From positions 1 to 39,842 of the forward strand of contig JABFYH010000227.1 in NCBI GenBank assembly GCA_013361335.1: 39,842 bases of DNA, given 5' to 3'. Position numbers and translations under genes: made by a program. Position 1 is the first letter of the stretch. Every line of letters begins with the position of its first letter. The notes under the pieces were generated by a model. It saw only the letters and a list, made by a program, of their open reading frames with translations, was not told the origin of the DNA and made no database searches. Below are positions 22,318 through 30,695 of the stretch, in pieces. Origin of the DNA: Gemmatimonadaceae bacterium (GTDB lineage Bacteria; Gemmatimonadota; Gemmatimonadetes; Gemmatimonadales; Gemmatimonadaceae).

Positions 22318-22342
22318 GGGGCAGCTACGCCGTAGCTGCCCC
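22318..22342. terminator. Hairpin terminator overlapping the HNH gene stop codon
   Basis: A perfect 11-bp stem (ggggcagctac at 22318-22328 with its complement at 22332-22342) and a three-base loop (gcc) lie just after the DUF4390-like gene. On the minus strand the same bases encode the last residues (GAATA) and TAG stop of the HNH gene. One element probably ends both convergent transcripts. There is no T tract. Confidence 0.7.
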
Positions 22343-22942
22343 GGGATGCTCGCTGACCTCCGGCGGACGATGCCCATGTCGATGCTCCAGGGCCTCGAGC
22401 TGATGGAGGATCGTGTCGCCGTAGAAGGTCCGGATGTAGCGCGCCTGGGTCGTCGTGAGCCGGCGCACCGCCCACGAGAGATGCACGAAGTGCGGCTCGA
22501 CCGGATGCGTGATCGGATGCATGCCGATCTCGTGCGGCAGACGATTGCCCTTGCGGGTGTTGCAGGGCGAGCAGGCGGTGACGACGTTGGTCCAGTCGTT
22601 CGTGCCGCCGCGGGAGATCGGGATCACGTGGTCGCGCGTCAGCGCTTCGCGCGGCTTCAGCTCGATCGACGGGCGGCCGCAGTACTGGCACCGGTAGTGG
22701 TCGCGCGCGAACAGGAAGGTGTTCGTCACCTGGCGGCGGAAGCGGCGCGGCACGTGGATGAACTTCGTGAGCCGGATGACGGCGGGTCGTGGCATCGTCA
22801 GCCGCTCGGAGCGCACGAGCTTGTCCTGCTCGGCCTCCACGATCTCGGCCTTGCCGTCGATCACGAGCCGCAGGGCCCGACGCATGGGAACCATGGTCAG
22901 GGGCTCGAAGGACGCGTTCAGAGCCAGACACCCCAGGATCAC
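22325..22942 (-). CDS. HNH endonuclease family protein
   Basis: The 205-residue protein has an N-terminal segment (LALNASFEPLTMVPMRRAL) typical of a widespread chromosomal HNH protein, then a zinc-stabilised HNH core: CQYCG, TRDHVIPISRGGTNDWTNVV and CSPCNTRKGNRL. The catalytic His/Asn pair and four Cys are kept. Role in DNA processing is unproven for this subgroup. The start is the GTG at 22942 with GGAGG five bases upstream. A longer in-frame ATG upstream adds Arg-rich, non-conserved residues. A promoter match lies at 22971-22999. Confidence 0.9.
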   Translation of the reverse strand: MILGCLALNASFEPLTMVPMRRALRLVIDGKAEIVEAEQDKLVRSERLTMPRPAVIRLTKFIHVPRRFRRQVTNTFLFARDHYRCQYCGRPSIELKPREALTRDHVIPISRGGTNDWTNVVTACSPCNTRKGNRLPHEIGMHPITHPVEPHFVHLSWAVRRLTTTQARYIRTFYGDTILHQLEALEHRHGHRPPEVSEHPGAATA

Positions 22943-22970
22943 AAAACCTCCAGGACACCGCGTACGTCTG

Positions 22971-22999
22971 AAGCTATGGCGGCGCCACACCCGCTACAA
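22971..22999 (-). promoter_or_regulatory. Putative promoter of the HNH gene
   Basis: On the minus strand TTGTAG (22999-22994) is followed after 17 bases by TAGCTT (22976-22971). Transcription would start near 22964, giving a leader of about 20 bases that contains GGAGG. The same TAGCTT box lies before the PorX-like gene. Confidence 0.4.
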
Positions 23000-23041
23000 G
23001 AGAGCGCCCCCATCAATGCGACTGAGGAAAGGCGCCGAAGG

Positions 23042-23833
23042 TCACGCCCGGCGGCCCTCGGCCGCGGCGTGGGGCGCATAAGCGCCGGTGCGCGACCCGT
23101 GCCGCTCGGGATCGTACAGCGCCTCGTCCGCGACGCCGAGGCGGCGCGCCAGCTCCAGCGGCGCGGCGACGTTCGCCACCTGGTCCGCCCGGTGTCCGTC
23201 CGAGCCGAGCGACAACCGTACCCCCGCGTCGGCGGCGCGGCGCACGATCCGCTCGTGCGGCGGATAGCGCGCCGAGATCTCGAAGGCGATGCCCGCCGAC
23301 TTCAGGGCCCGCACCGCGCGCTCCTCGTGCGCTTCCGTCCAGAGCTCCAGTGGATCGAGCAGGCGCAGCGGCGGCGGGACGAGCGTCGGATGCGCGAGGA
23401 TGTCGACCGGCATCTCCGCGGCGAGCGACTCGAGCGAGCTCACATGCGCGTCGATGTACACGCGGGCGGTGAGTGAGGTTGGCAGCTCAGACGAGAAGGC
23501 TCGAAACAGCAGGCCACTCGCCAGCCGGATCGAATGGAGCGAGCCGACGCGGTGGGTGAAGCGCCGGACCGTCGCGTCGGGAAGCTCGCGCCAGAGCGCG
23601 TCGTGCCAGCAGAACTCGCCGCCGCGCAGCACCGGGTAGTGCTCGAGGTCATCGAGGTAGCGCGCGACCGCCTCCGGCGAGCTCACCTCGGTTGGGGCGT
23701 CGCGCGAGATGTGATCCGTGATGCTCGGACGCACGCCGAGGCGCGCGGCGCGCTCCACGACCTCGGCGACGGTCAGCGCGCCATCGGAGTGCCGGGAATG
23801 CGCGTGGCAGTCGGTCGGCTGCCACGCGCTCAT
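23042..23833 (-). CDS. PHP-domain phosphoesterase
   Basis: The 263-residue protein has the PHP metal-binding motifs: DCHAHSRHSDG at the N-terminus, ITDHIS, YIDAHVSS, ILAHPT, and SLGSDGHRADQVA near the C-terminus. Members include histidinol phosphatase HisK and nucleotide or RNA phosphoesterases. The substrate is unknown here because no his genes are nearby. The ATG overlaps the stop of the PBP1A gene by four bases (ATGA), so it is translated from the same message. Its length is that of single-domain PHP enzymes. Confidence 0.88.
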   Translation of the reverse strand: MSAWQPTDCHAHSRHSDGALTVAEVVERAARLGVRPSITDHISRDAPTEVSSPEAVARYLDDLEHYPVLRGGEFCWHDALWRELPDATVRRFTHRVGSLHSIRLASGLLFRAFSSELPTSLTARVYIDAHVSSLESLAAEMPVDILAHPTLVPPPLRLLDPLELWTEAHEERAVRALKSAGIAFEISARYPPHERIVRRAADAGVRLSLGSDGHRADQVANVAAPLELARRLGVADEALYDPERHGSRTGAYAPHAAAEGRRA

Positions 23834-26166
23834 CGAGCCGGGGGCAGCGTGAAGGGGTTCGACGTCGTGTCGCGCGGTGCCGGACGTGCGGTGTCGCGCG
23901 GTACGGTGGGCCGGGTGCTGTCGCGCGGCGTGCGGGGAGTGCGCGCGGCACGCGGGATCGGCGCCGCGCCGGGGATGACGATCGCGTCCGACGGCGGCAC
24001 GATCGGTCGCGAGATGCCGGTGTCCGGCGAGGGGCGCGGGACCGGCGTGTACCCTGGCGGATAGCTGTAGGTCGTGTCGACCCCGTATCCGGTCGGGATG
24101 CACGGCTGGGTGGGATCGGTGCCGGCGATGAAGTACTCCGCGACCGCGCCGGAGCACCCGGGACCGGCGAGCATCCCGCTCACCGGATCGATCTCCCGGA
24201 CGACGATGCCTTCCGGGCGCGGCCAATCCGGCGGCGCGGGCTTGCGGCGGTAGACCTCGTTCATGAACGCCGTCCACGCAGGCGCGGCGAGCACGCCGCC
24301 TTGCGCGTTCGCCTTGATCTTCTGCGGCTTGTCGAGGCCCATCCAGATCCCGGCGACGAGGTCCGACGTGTAGCCGATGTACCAGACGTCGGCGCCGTCG
24401 TTGGTCGTACCGGTCTTGCCGCCGGCGGGGATGCGGAAGGACGAGCCCACCGAGCCGGCGGCCGTGCCGCGCTGCACGACGTCCTTCATCATGCTCACCA
24501 TCAGCCACGACTCCTCGGGGGACATCACGGGCGCGCGGACCGGCGCCGGCTCCCAGAGCACGTCGCCGCGCGCGTTCTCGACCTTGGTGATCGACGTCGG
24601 GCTGGCGCGCGTGCCGAGAGTGGCGAAGGCCGAATAGGCGGCGACCATCTCGATCGGATAGACGTCCGCCGCGCCGATGTTGATGGACGGATACGGCGGG
24701 ATCGGCGTCGTGATGCCGAACTTCCGCGCCATGTCGATCACGCTCTGCTCGCCGAGCTCCATCCCGACCTTGATCGCGATGATGTTGCGCGACTGGTAGA
24801 GGCCGCGGCGCATCGGCATCGGCCCCTCGAACTTCCCGTCGTAGTTCTGCGGGGTCCAGTCGCCGCCGCCCGCCTGCGGCACCGACAGCGGGGAGTCGTC
24901 CACGATGTAGGAGGGCGGACGCCCGTTCTGGATCGCGTCGGCGTAGACGATCGGCTTGAAGGTCGAGCCGGGCTGGCGGAGCGCCTGGGTGGCGCGGTTG
25001 AACTTGGAGTCGTCGAAGTCGCGGCCCCCGACGAGCGCGCGCACGGCGCCGGTGCGCGGATCCATCGCGATGAACGCCCCCTGGAGATAGGGCGAGTTGG
25101 CTGCGCCCTCACCGCCGCGGTTCGACGCCTTCGCCATGTACGCCTCGAAGGTGGTGTGCGGATAGGCGCCGTAGCGTCCCGATTCCACCGCCTTGAGCTG
25201 GTTCTCCAGCGCGCGCTCGGCGGCCGACTGCAGGTCGACGTCGAGGGTGGTGTACACCTTGAGGCCCTGCTCGTAGAGGCGCTGGCCGAACTGCTGCTCG
25301 AGCTGCTGCCGCACCCACTCCACGAAGTAGGGCGCCACGTCGCCCGCTTCGGATTTGCGCGCGAGCTGGAGGGGATACGCCTTGGCCAGGCTCGCGTCGG
25401 CGTCGTTGATCACGCCCTGATCGCGCATGACCTCGATCACCGTGTTGCGGCGCTGGATCGCACGGTCCGGGTAGCGGCGGGGATTGTACCGCTCCGGCGC
25501 CTTCGGAAGGCCGGCGAGCGTGGCCGCTTCGGCGACGTTGAGGTCGCGCGCGGACTTGCCGAAGTAGCGCTGCGACGCCGTCTCCACCCCGAAGGACTGG
25601 TTGCCGAGGGCGATCTGGTTCAGGTAGAGCTCGAGGATCTTCTCCTTCGGGTACTTCGCCTCGATCGCGCGGGCGACCTTGATCTCCTTGAGCTTGCGGA
25701 CCAGCGACTTGTCGCGGGAGAGCCGCTCGGGGAAGATGTTTCGCGCGAGCTGCATCGTGATCGTCGAGAACCCTTCGGCGAAGCTGCGGCGCCGGAGGTC
25801 GGTGAGGATCGCGCGCGGGATGCTCTGGAAGTCGAGCCCCTTGTGCTTGTAGAAGCGCTTGTCCTCGGTGGCGATGAACGCGTTGCGGACGACGGGCGGA
25901 ATCTGGTCGAGCTTGAGCAGGGTGCGGCGCTCCAGCCCCAGCTCGGCGATGAAGCGGCCGTCGGCGGCGTACAGCTTGGAGGTCTGGCGCGGCTGGTACT
26001 CGTCGAGCACGTCGACCGACGGACAGGCGCCCGCCCGGCAGACGAGGGCCCAGCTCGCGTACAGGAGGCCGATCCCGAAGGCGGCGACGAAGGCGAGCGC
26101 GAGGCCCAGGAAGCGGGAGAACTTCGGGTAGCGCCGGCGGAAGTTCCGGGAGAACGGGAGGTCCAT
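23830..26166 (-). CDS. Penicillin-binding protein 1A (bifunctional peptidoglycan synthase)
   Basis: The protein (778 residues from the ATG at 26166) polymerises and crosslinks peptidoglycan in the periplasm. It has one membrane anchor (about 15-37, FLGLALAFVAAFGIGLLYA) and a glycosyltransferase-51 domain with catalytic ATEDKRFYKHKGLD and the GFSTITMQLARN block. Its transpeptidase domain has SxxK (GSTFKP), SxN (SRN) and KTGT (GGKTGTTND). The Pro/Arg/Asp/Thr-rich tail (about 710-778) has PRD-type repeats, likely disordered. An ATG 45 bases upstream (26211) is an alternative start, and neither has a strong ribosome binding site. A promoter-like pair lies at 26223-26251. Coupled to the PHP gene. 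Confidence 0.94.
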   Translation of the reverse strand: MDLPFSRNFRRRYPKFSRFLGLALAFVAAFGIGLLYASWALVCRAGACPSVDVLDEYQPRQTSKLYAADGRFIAELGLERRTLLKLDQIPPVVRNAFIATEDKRFYKHKGLDFQSIPRAILTDLRRRSFAEGFSTITMQLARNIFPERLSRDKSLVRKLKEIKVARAIEAKYPKEKILELYLNQIALGNQSFGVETASQRYFGKSARDLNVAEAATLAGLPKAPERYNPRRYPDRAIQRRNTVIEVMRDQGVINDADASLAKAYPLQLARKSEAGDVAPYFVEWVRQQLEQQFGQRLYEQGLKVYTTLDVDLQSAAERALENQLKAVESGRYGAYPHTTFEAYMAKASNRGGEGAANSPYLQGAFIAMDPRTGAVRALVGGRDFDDSKFNRATQALRQPGSTFKPIVYADAIQNGRPPSYIVDDSPLSVPQAGGGDWTPQNYDGKFEGPMPMRRGLYQSRNIIAIKVGMELGEQSVIDMARKFGITTPIPPYPSINIGAADVYPIEMVAAYSAFATLGTRASPTSITKVENARGDVLWEPAPVRAPVMSPEESWLMVSMMKDVVQRGTAAGSVGSSFRIPAGGKTGTTNDGADVWYIGYTSDLVAGIWMGLDKPQKIKANAQGGVLAAPAWTAFMNEVYRRKPAPPDWPRPEGIVVREIDPVSGMLAGPGCSGAVAEYFIAGTDPTQPCIPTGYGVDTTYSYPPGYTPVPRPSPDTGISRPIVPPSDAIVIPGAAPIPRAARTPRTPRDSTRPTVPRDTARPAPRDTTSNPFTLPPAR

Positions 26167-26222
26167 CGACTCTCGACTGAGGTCCGCCCGCGCGTCGACG
26201 CGCGGGACCATGCGGAGGGGAA

Positions 26223-26251
26223 GGTTAACGCGATGCGGTGGCCCGCACCAA
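26223..26251 (-). promoter_or_regulatory. Possible promoter of the PBP1A-PHP operon
   Basis: On the minus strand TTGGTG (26251-26246) is followed after 17 bases by TTAACC (26228-26223). The -10 is weak. Transcription would start near 26216, close to the upstream candidate ATG at 26211. Confidence 0.3.
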
Positions 26252-26272
26252 GACGTCTGGATGACGCGTCGC

Positions 26273-26304
26273 CTGACAATTCGACACCCGCCGGCCTATT
26301 TTTG
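26273..26304 (+). promoter_or_regulatory. Putative promoter of tyrS, probably leaderless
   Basis: CTGACA (26273-26278) is followed after 18 bases by TATTTT (26297-26302). The longer stretch TATTTTTG (26297-26304) matches the Bacteroidota box TAnnTTTG exactly. The tyrS ATG begins four bases later at 26309, where transcription should start, so the message should lack a leader. No ribosome binding site is present. Confidence 0.5.
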
Positions 26305-26308
26305 TGCC

Positions 26309-27601
26309 ATGCAGACGACTGGCGTGCTCGACGAGCTTCAGTGGCGCGGTTTGGTGTCCCAGCACACAGATGGCGTGCCGGCGCTCCTCGCCGCGGGGCC
26401 GACCTCGGCCTACATCGGGTTCGATCCCACCGGGAGCAGCCTGCACGTCGGAAGTCTCGTCCAGATCATGATCCTCGTGCACCTGCAGCGGGCCGGCCAT
26501 CGTCCGGTCGCGCTCGTTGGCGGCGGGACCGGGATGATCGGCGACCCGAGCGGCAAGTCAGCGGAGCGCCAGCTTCAGACGCCCGAGCAGGTGGCGGCCA
26601 ACGTCGCCGGGATCCGCGCGCAGCTCGCGCACTTCCTGGACTTCGAGGGACCGAGCGCGGCGCGCATGCGCAACAACGCCGACTGGCTGAACGCGCTGCC
26701 GCTGGTGGACTTCCTTCGCGACACCGGCAAGCACTTCACGGTGAACTACATGCTCCAGAAGGAGTCCGTGAAGTCGCGCATGGAGGCAGGGATCTCCTTC
26801 ACGGAGTTCTCGTACATGCTGCTCCAGGCCTACGATTTTCTGGAGCTCCGCCGCCGCGACGGTGTGATGCTGCAGCTCGGCGGGAGCGACCAGTGGGGGA
26901 ACATCACGGCCGGGATCGAGCTGATCCGGCGCGTCGACGGCGTCGAGGCGCAGGGGCTGACGGTGCCGCTCGTCACCACGTCCTCGGGCACGAAGTTCGG
27001 AAAGACCGAGGCCGGTGCCGTGTGGCTCGACGCCACGAGGACCTCACCATATGCCTTCTATCAGTTCTGGCTCGGGGTGGAGGATCACGACGTCGGGCGC
27101 TACCTGCGCTTCTTCACGCTGCTCCCTCACGCCGAGATCGATGTGCTCGACGCCGCGACCGCCTCCGCGCCGGAACAGCGGACCGCGCAGCGGGCGCTCG
27201 CGCGTGACGTGACGCGACGCGTGCATGGGGAATCCGCCCTCGAGGCGGCGGAGCAGGTCTCGACGTTCTTCTTCGGCGGCCTCGATCCGCACGAGCTGAC
27301 GGACGAGGCGTTCGGGATCCTGCGCATCGAGGCGCCGTACGTGGAGACGGACGGCGCCGCGCTCAGCGCCGAGACGGATGCAGCCGCATTCGACGCGTTC
27401 AAGCTGCTGACGACCGCCGGGCTGGCGGCGTCGAACGGTGCCGCGAAGCGCCTGCTCGAGCAGGGGGGCGTCTCGGTCAACAAGCGAAAGATCGGCGCCG
27501 CCGAGCGCCTCATCCCACGCGCCGATGCCCTGCTCCGCGGCGGACACATCGTCGTCGGCAAGGGGAAGCGGGATTACGCGGTGCTCAAGGTTCGGGGCTG
27601 A
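26309..27601 (+). CDS. tyrS: Tyrosyl-tRNA synthetase
   Basis: This 430-residue class I aminoacyl-tRNA synthetase charges tRNA-Tyr. The HIGH-type motif is HVGS (in SSLHVGSLVQIM), the KMSKS-type motif is KFGKT, and the tyrosine pocket includes YIGFDPTG, FTEFSYMLLQAYDF and GGSDQWGNI. The C-terminal S4 RNA-binding domain (about 365-430) carries NGAAKRLLEQGGVSVNKRKI. Length matches bacterial TyrRS (about 420). The ATG at 26309 is chosen by homology and a promoter directly before it. The longer upstream frame overlaps the PBP1A promoter. The gene is divergent from PBP1A. No T-box or terminator was seen. Confidence 0.97.
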   Translation: MQTTGVLDELQWRGLVSQHTDGVPALLAAGPTSAYIGFDPTGSSLHVGSLVQIMILVHLQRAGHRPVALVGGGTGMIGDPSGKSAERQLQTPEQVAANVAGIRAQLAHFLDFEGPSAARMRNNADWLNALPLVDFLRDTGKHFTVNYMLQKESVKSRMEAGISFTEFSYMLLQAYDFLELRRRDGVMLQLGGSDQWGNITAGIELIRRVDGVEAQGLTVPLVTTSSGTKFGKTEAGAVWLDATRTSPYAFYQFWLGVEDHDVGRYLRFFTLLPHAEIDVLDAATASAPEQRTAQRALARDVTRRVHGESALEAAEQVSTFFFGGLDPHELTDEAFGILRIEAPYVETDGAALSAETDAAAFDAFKLLTTAGLAASNGAAKRLLEQGGVSVNKRKIGAAERLIPRADALLRGGHIVVGKGKRDYAVLKVRG

Positions 27602-27758
27602 TCAGGGTCATCAGGGCGCATCGCGCGTTGGTCGGTCTGGCGTGCCGGATACTTCACACTGACCCAGGGTGAATACGGTTCATACGGATGGAACCGATCG
27701 CACGGATCTCACCTCGATCCGGGTTTGTGCCTGCCCCGACGGCCACTCCGCGCACGGC

Positions 27759-28895
27759 CTACAGCGCTTGCAACGCGATCTCGATCTCCCCGAGCGTCGT
27801 GTAGCAGTACGGCGCCAACCTGATCGCCCCCTCGCGCATTGAGTGCTCCACGCGTGCGGCGGTCAGCCGCGCGCTGACAGCAGCGGCGTCGGCGGGACGG
27901 AGCGACACGATGCCGGCATGCCGCGACTTCGGCGTCGCGACCGGGATGCCACGCTCGGCGGCGCCGTTCATCAGCGCCTCGACGCAGCGCCGCGTGTGGG
28001 CGGCGATCGCCGCGGGGCCGAGCTCGTGCAGCAGCTCGAGGCTGGTCGCCATCCCGGCGAAATCCTGGAAGGGGAGCGTGATCTGCTCGAACCGCCGCGC
28101 GTCGGCGCGCCAGGTCATGTCGTACGCGAGCAGACGCGAGAAGTCGTCCGAGCCCTGCACCCCCATCCAGCTCACCGGCTGCGGCGCGAGCTCGTGCACC
28201 AGCGAACGGCGCACGTAGGTGAAGCCGGTTCCCCACGGCGAGAGCAGCCACTTCTGCCCGCCGCACGCGATGAGGTCCACCGGCGTCTGCGTGACGTCGA
28301 GCACGAGCGGGCCGAGCCCCTGCATCGCGTCGACGACGAACCGGATGCCGCGGGCGCGACAGGCACGACCGAGGGCATCCAGGTCCGCGACGGCGCCCGT
28401 CGAGAAGCCCACCCAGGAGACGGCGAGCAGACGCACCCGCGGCCGGTCGAGCGCGGCGAGCAGCGCCTCCTCGTCGAGAAGCCCGCTGCGTGCCGGCACG
28501 CGCACGAGGGTGAAGCCGCGCGACTCGGCGGCCGCCATCCACGGGTAGACGTTCGCCGGAAATTCCAGATCGGGGATGACGACGACGTCGCCCTTGCCGA
28601 GCGGGAAGGTCCACGCGGCGAGGTTGATCCCCGCGCCGGTGTTCACCGAAAGGGCAATCTCCTCGACGTCGGCGCCGATCAGCCGCGCGATGCGCTCGCG
28701 GGAGTCGGACAGCACGCCGAACTGCTCCTCATGGCTGAGGCGGTGCGGCGCGGCGCGCTTTCGCGTGAACTCCTGCTGCGCACGCACCGTGCGCGCCGGC
28801 AGCGGGCCGGTGCTGGCGACGTTCAGGCAGACGGACTCCCCGTCCACCATCCACGGAAATTCCTCGCGTCGGAGCCGCTCGACGTCGAGCGTCAC
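27759..28895 (-). CDS. Class V aminotransferase-like PLP enzyme
   Basis: This 378-residue fold-type I PLP enzyme is related to cysteine desulfurases and isopenicillin-N epimerases. It shows LNVASTGPLPARTVRA, NTGAGINLAAWTFPLG, the PLP aspartate region RFVVDAMQGLGPL and the PLP lysine in ACGGQKWLLSPWG. It lacks the usual catalytic-Cys loop of IscS/NifS, so sulfur transfer is unlikely. The reaction cannot be named. The GTG start lies one base after the permease stop, making it the last gene of the six-gene minus-strand run. The 157 bases beyond its end, up to tyrS, contain degenerate ACGG repeats and no clear terminator. Confidence 0.86.
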   Translation of the reverse strand: MTLDVERLRREEFPWMVDGESVCLNVASTGPLPARTVRAQQEFTRKRAAPHRLSHEEQFGVLSDSRERIARLIGADVEEIALSVNTGAGINLAAWTFPLGKGDVVVIPDLEFPANVYPWMAAAESRGFTLVRVPARSGLLDEEALLAALDRPRVRLLAVSWVGFSTGAVADLDALGRACRARGIRFVVDAMQGLGPLVLDVTQTPVDLIACGGQKWLLSPWGTGFTYVRRSLVHELAPQPVSWMGVQGSDDFSRLLAYDMTWRADARRFEQITLPFQDFAGMATSLELLHELGPAAIAAHTRRCVEALMNGAAERGIPVATPKSRHAGIVSLRPADAAAVSARLTAARVEHSMREGAIRLAPYCYTTLGEIEIALQAL

Positions 28896-28896
28896 C

Positions 28897-29775
28897 TCAG
28901 GTCCGCGCCGAGGGAGGTGCTTCGATCGTCCCGCTCTTCGCGGCGTGGCGCGGGTCGAGGGCGTCGCGCAGGGCGTCGCCGAGCAGGTTGAAGCCGAGCA
29001 CCGCCGCGCCGATCGCGAGCCCCGGGGCGAGCGACGTCCAGGGTGCGTTGCGGAGCTGATTGAGATCGCGCCCGTCGGCGATCATCGACCCCCAGCTCGG
29101 CGTCGGCGGCTGGACTCCCAGACCGAGGAAGGAGAGCGCCGACTCCGCCATGATGGCCGCCGCGACGCCGAGCGTCGCCGCGATGAGCACCGGCGCGACG
29201 ACGCTCGGCAGCACATGCTGGAGCACGACACGCGTGTCGCGAGCGCCCAGCGCCCTCGAGGCCTGAACGAACTCCAGCTGACGCACCACGAGCACCTGGC
29301 CTCGGACCAGGCGCGCCATCCCTGCCCATCCGACGACACCGATCGTGAGGAACACCACGCCGAGCGACGGCTGGAGCGCCGCGGCCATCGCGATGAGCAG
29401 CAGCAGCGTCGGGAAGGCGAGGGTGACGTCGGCGAGCCGCATCACTAGCTCGTCCACCCAGCCGCCGTAGTAGCCGGCGATCAGCCCCATCGTCAGCCCG
29501 ATCAACAGCGCGATGGTCTGCGAGACGATCCCCGCCGAGAGCGACACCCGTGCGCCGTAGACGAGTCGCGCCCAGACGTCGCGGCCCTGGATGTCGGTGC
29601 CGAGCCAGTGCGCCGGTGAGGGGCCCTGGAGCTGGTTCACGAGATCGATGCGCAGCGGGTCGTGGCGCGACACCAGCGGCGCGAGCACCGCCAACAGCAC
29701 GATGAGCACGACGACCCCGATTCCGAACCAGGCGCGCGCATCTCCGCGCAGCGCCCGCTTCACGCGCTCGTTCAT
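28897..29775 (-). CDS. Peptide/nickel-type ABC transporter permease (DppC/OppC family)
   Basis: The 292-residue integral membrane protein has six predicted segments and the family's N-terminal block (APLVSRHDPLRIDL, HWLGTDIQGRDVWARLVYGARVSL) plus the EAA-type loop (ASRALGARDTRVVLQHVLPSV) that contacts the ATPase. Members import di- or oligopeptides or nickel as a DppBCDF-type complex. No partner permease, ATPase or binding protein is in the window, so it is an orphan subunit. It overlaps LpxL (ATGA) upstream and abuts the aminotransferase. Partners must lie elsewhere, or it functions differently. Confidence 0.92.
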   Translation of the reverse strand: MNERVKRALRGDARAWFGIGVVVLIVLLAVLAPLVSRHDPLRIDLVNQLQGPSPAHWLGTDIQGRDVWARLVYGARVSLSAGIVSQTIALLIGLTMGLIAGYYGGWVDELVMRLADVTLAFPTLLLLIAMAAALQPSLGVVFLTIGVVGWAGMARLVRGQVLVVRQLEFVQASRALGARDTRVVLQHVLPSVVAPVLIAATLGVAAAIMAESALSFLGLGVQPPTPSWGSMIADGRDLNQLRNAPWTSLAPGLAIGAAVLGFNLLGDALRDALDPRHAAKSGTIEAPPSART

Positions 29776-30695
29776 GATGGATCTCCCAGCTCGGGCGGCG
29801 TTCCCGGACGCTGATGCTTCCAGCGACGATGATGCCAGAAATATTGCTCCGGGGCGCGCCGAATCCAGCGCTCGAGCGTGGCGGTGTAATCGGCCACGAT
29901 GCGGTCGATGTCCGCTTCCCGATCCCCGGTCGGATGCACCGGCACCCGCTCATAGTACATCACGTACTTGCCGTTCGGCTGGCGAAGCGCCGTGCCGAAC
30001 ACGACCGGCGCGCCCAAACGGAGCGCGAACACGGCCGGCCCACGCGGCGTCTTGGCATATCGCCCGAAGAAAGGCACCCAGCTCGATGCGAGCCCCGCCG
30101 CGCCCTGATCCACCAGCATGGCGACGCTCTTCCCCTCACGCATGGCGCGCGGCACGCGTCGGACGGCGTCGGAGTCGTGGATGACGGTCATCCCGAGCCG
30201 GCGGCGCGTGCGCGTGATGTACCCGTCGAAGAGCGGGTTCTCCATGCCGCGCGCCACGGCCTCGAGCGGCATGCCGCTGGCCGCGACGAACGCACCGGCC
30301 AGCTCCCAGTTCCCGAGGTGCCCGGTGACGAAGAGAATCCCCTTCCCTTCCGCGCGCGCCGCGTCGAGGGCCTCGGCGTTCTCGACGCGCTCGAACATCG
30401 CCCGCACCTGCTCCGGCGTGCGCGACGCGAGCAACGCCGCCTCGATCGACGTCCGGCCGAGGTGCTCGTACGACGCCCGGGCGATGCGGAGCACCTCCGC
30501 CTCCGCCAGATCGGGAAATGCGGCGCGCACCTGCCGTTCGACGACGCCGCGCCTGATGCCGAGGGGACGGTAGCCGAGCGCGCCGAGCCATTCGCCGATG
30601 CGGCCGGCGCGGCGGAGGCTCAGCCGGTCGAGCGCCGCGACCGCTCCGCGGATGGCGGCGTACTGGGCGTAATGCGGGAGGCGCGGCGCACTCAC
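29772..30695 (-). CDS. Lauroyl/myristoyl acyltransferase, LpxL/HtrB family
   Basis: The 307-residue enzyme adds a secondary acyl chain to lipid A precursors at the inner membrane. The catalytic HxxxxE motif is in GHLGNWELAG. Other blocks are RGMENPLFDGYITRTRRRLGM, VAMLVDQGAA, FFGRYAKTPRGPAVFALRLG and the terminal YFWHHRRWKHQRPG. Length is typical (about 300). The GTG start overlaps the glycosyltransferase stop (GTGA), and its stop overlaps the permease ATG. It lies between a glycosyltransferase and, one gene further up, an MsbA-like exporter, consistent with lipid A/LPS synthesis. Confidence 0.93.
   Translation of the reverse strand: MSAPRLPHYAQYAAIRGAVAALDRLSLRRAGRIGEWLGALGYRPLGIRRGVVERQVRAAFPDLAEAEVLRIARASYEHLGRTSIEAALLASRTPEQVRAMFERVENAEALDAARAEGKGILFVTGHLGNWELAGAFVAASGMPLEAVARGMENPLFDGYITRTRRRLGMTVIHDSDAVRRVPRAMREGKSVAMLVDQGAAGLASSWVPFFGRYAKTPRGPAVFALRLGAPVVFGTALRQPNGKYVMYYERVPVHPTGDREADIDRIVADYTATLERWIRRAPEQYFWHHRRWKHQRPGTPPELGDPS

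Noticed and set aside
24301-27207. A very long plus-strand open frame (over 900 codons)
   Set aside because: It runs antisense through the clear PBP1A gene and has Arg/Ala/Gly/Val-rich composition with no motifs. High GC makes such antisense frames common.
27602-27758. Possible terminator or RNA gene between tyrS and the aminotransferase
   Set aside because: Only degenerate ACGG/GATC direct repeats are visible. No stem with a T tract could be found.
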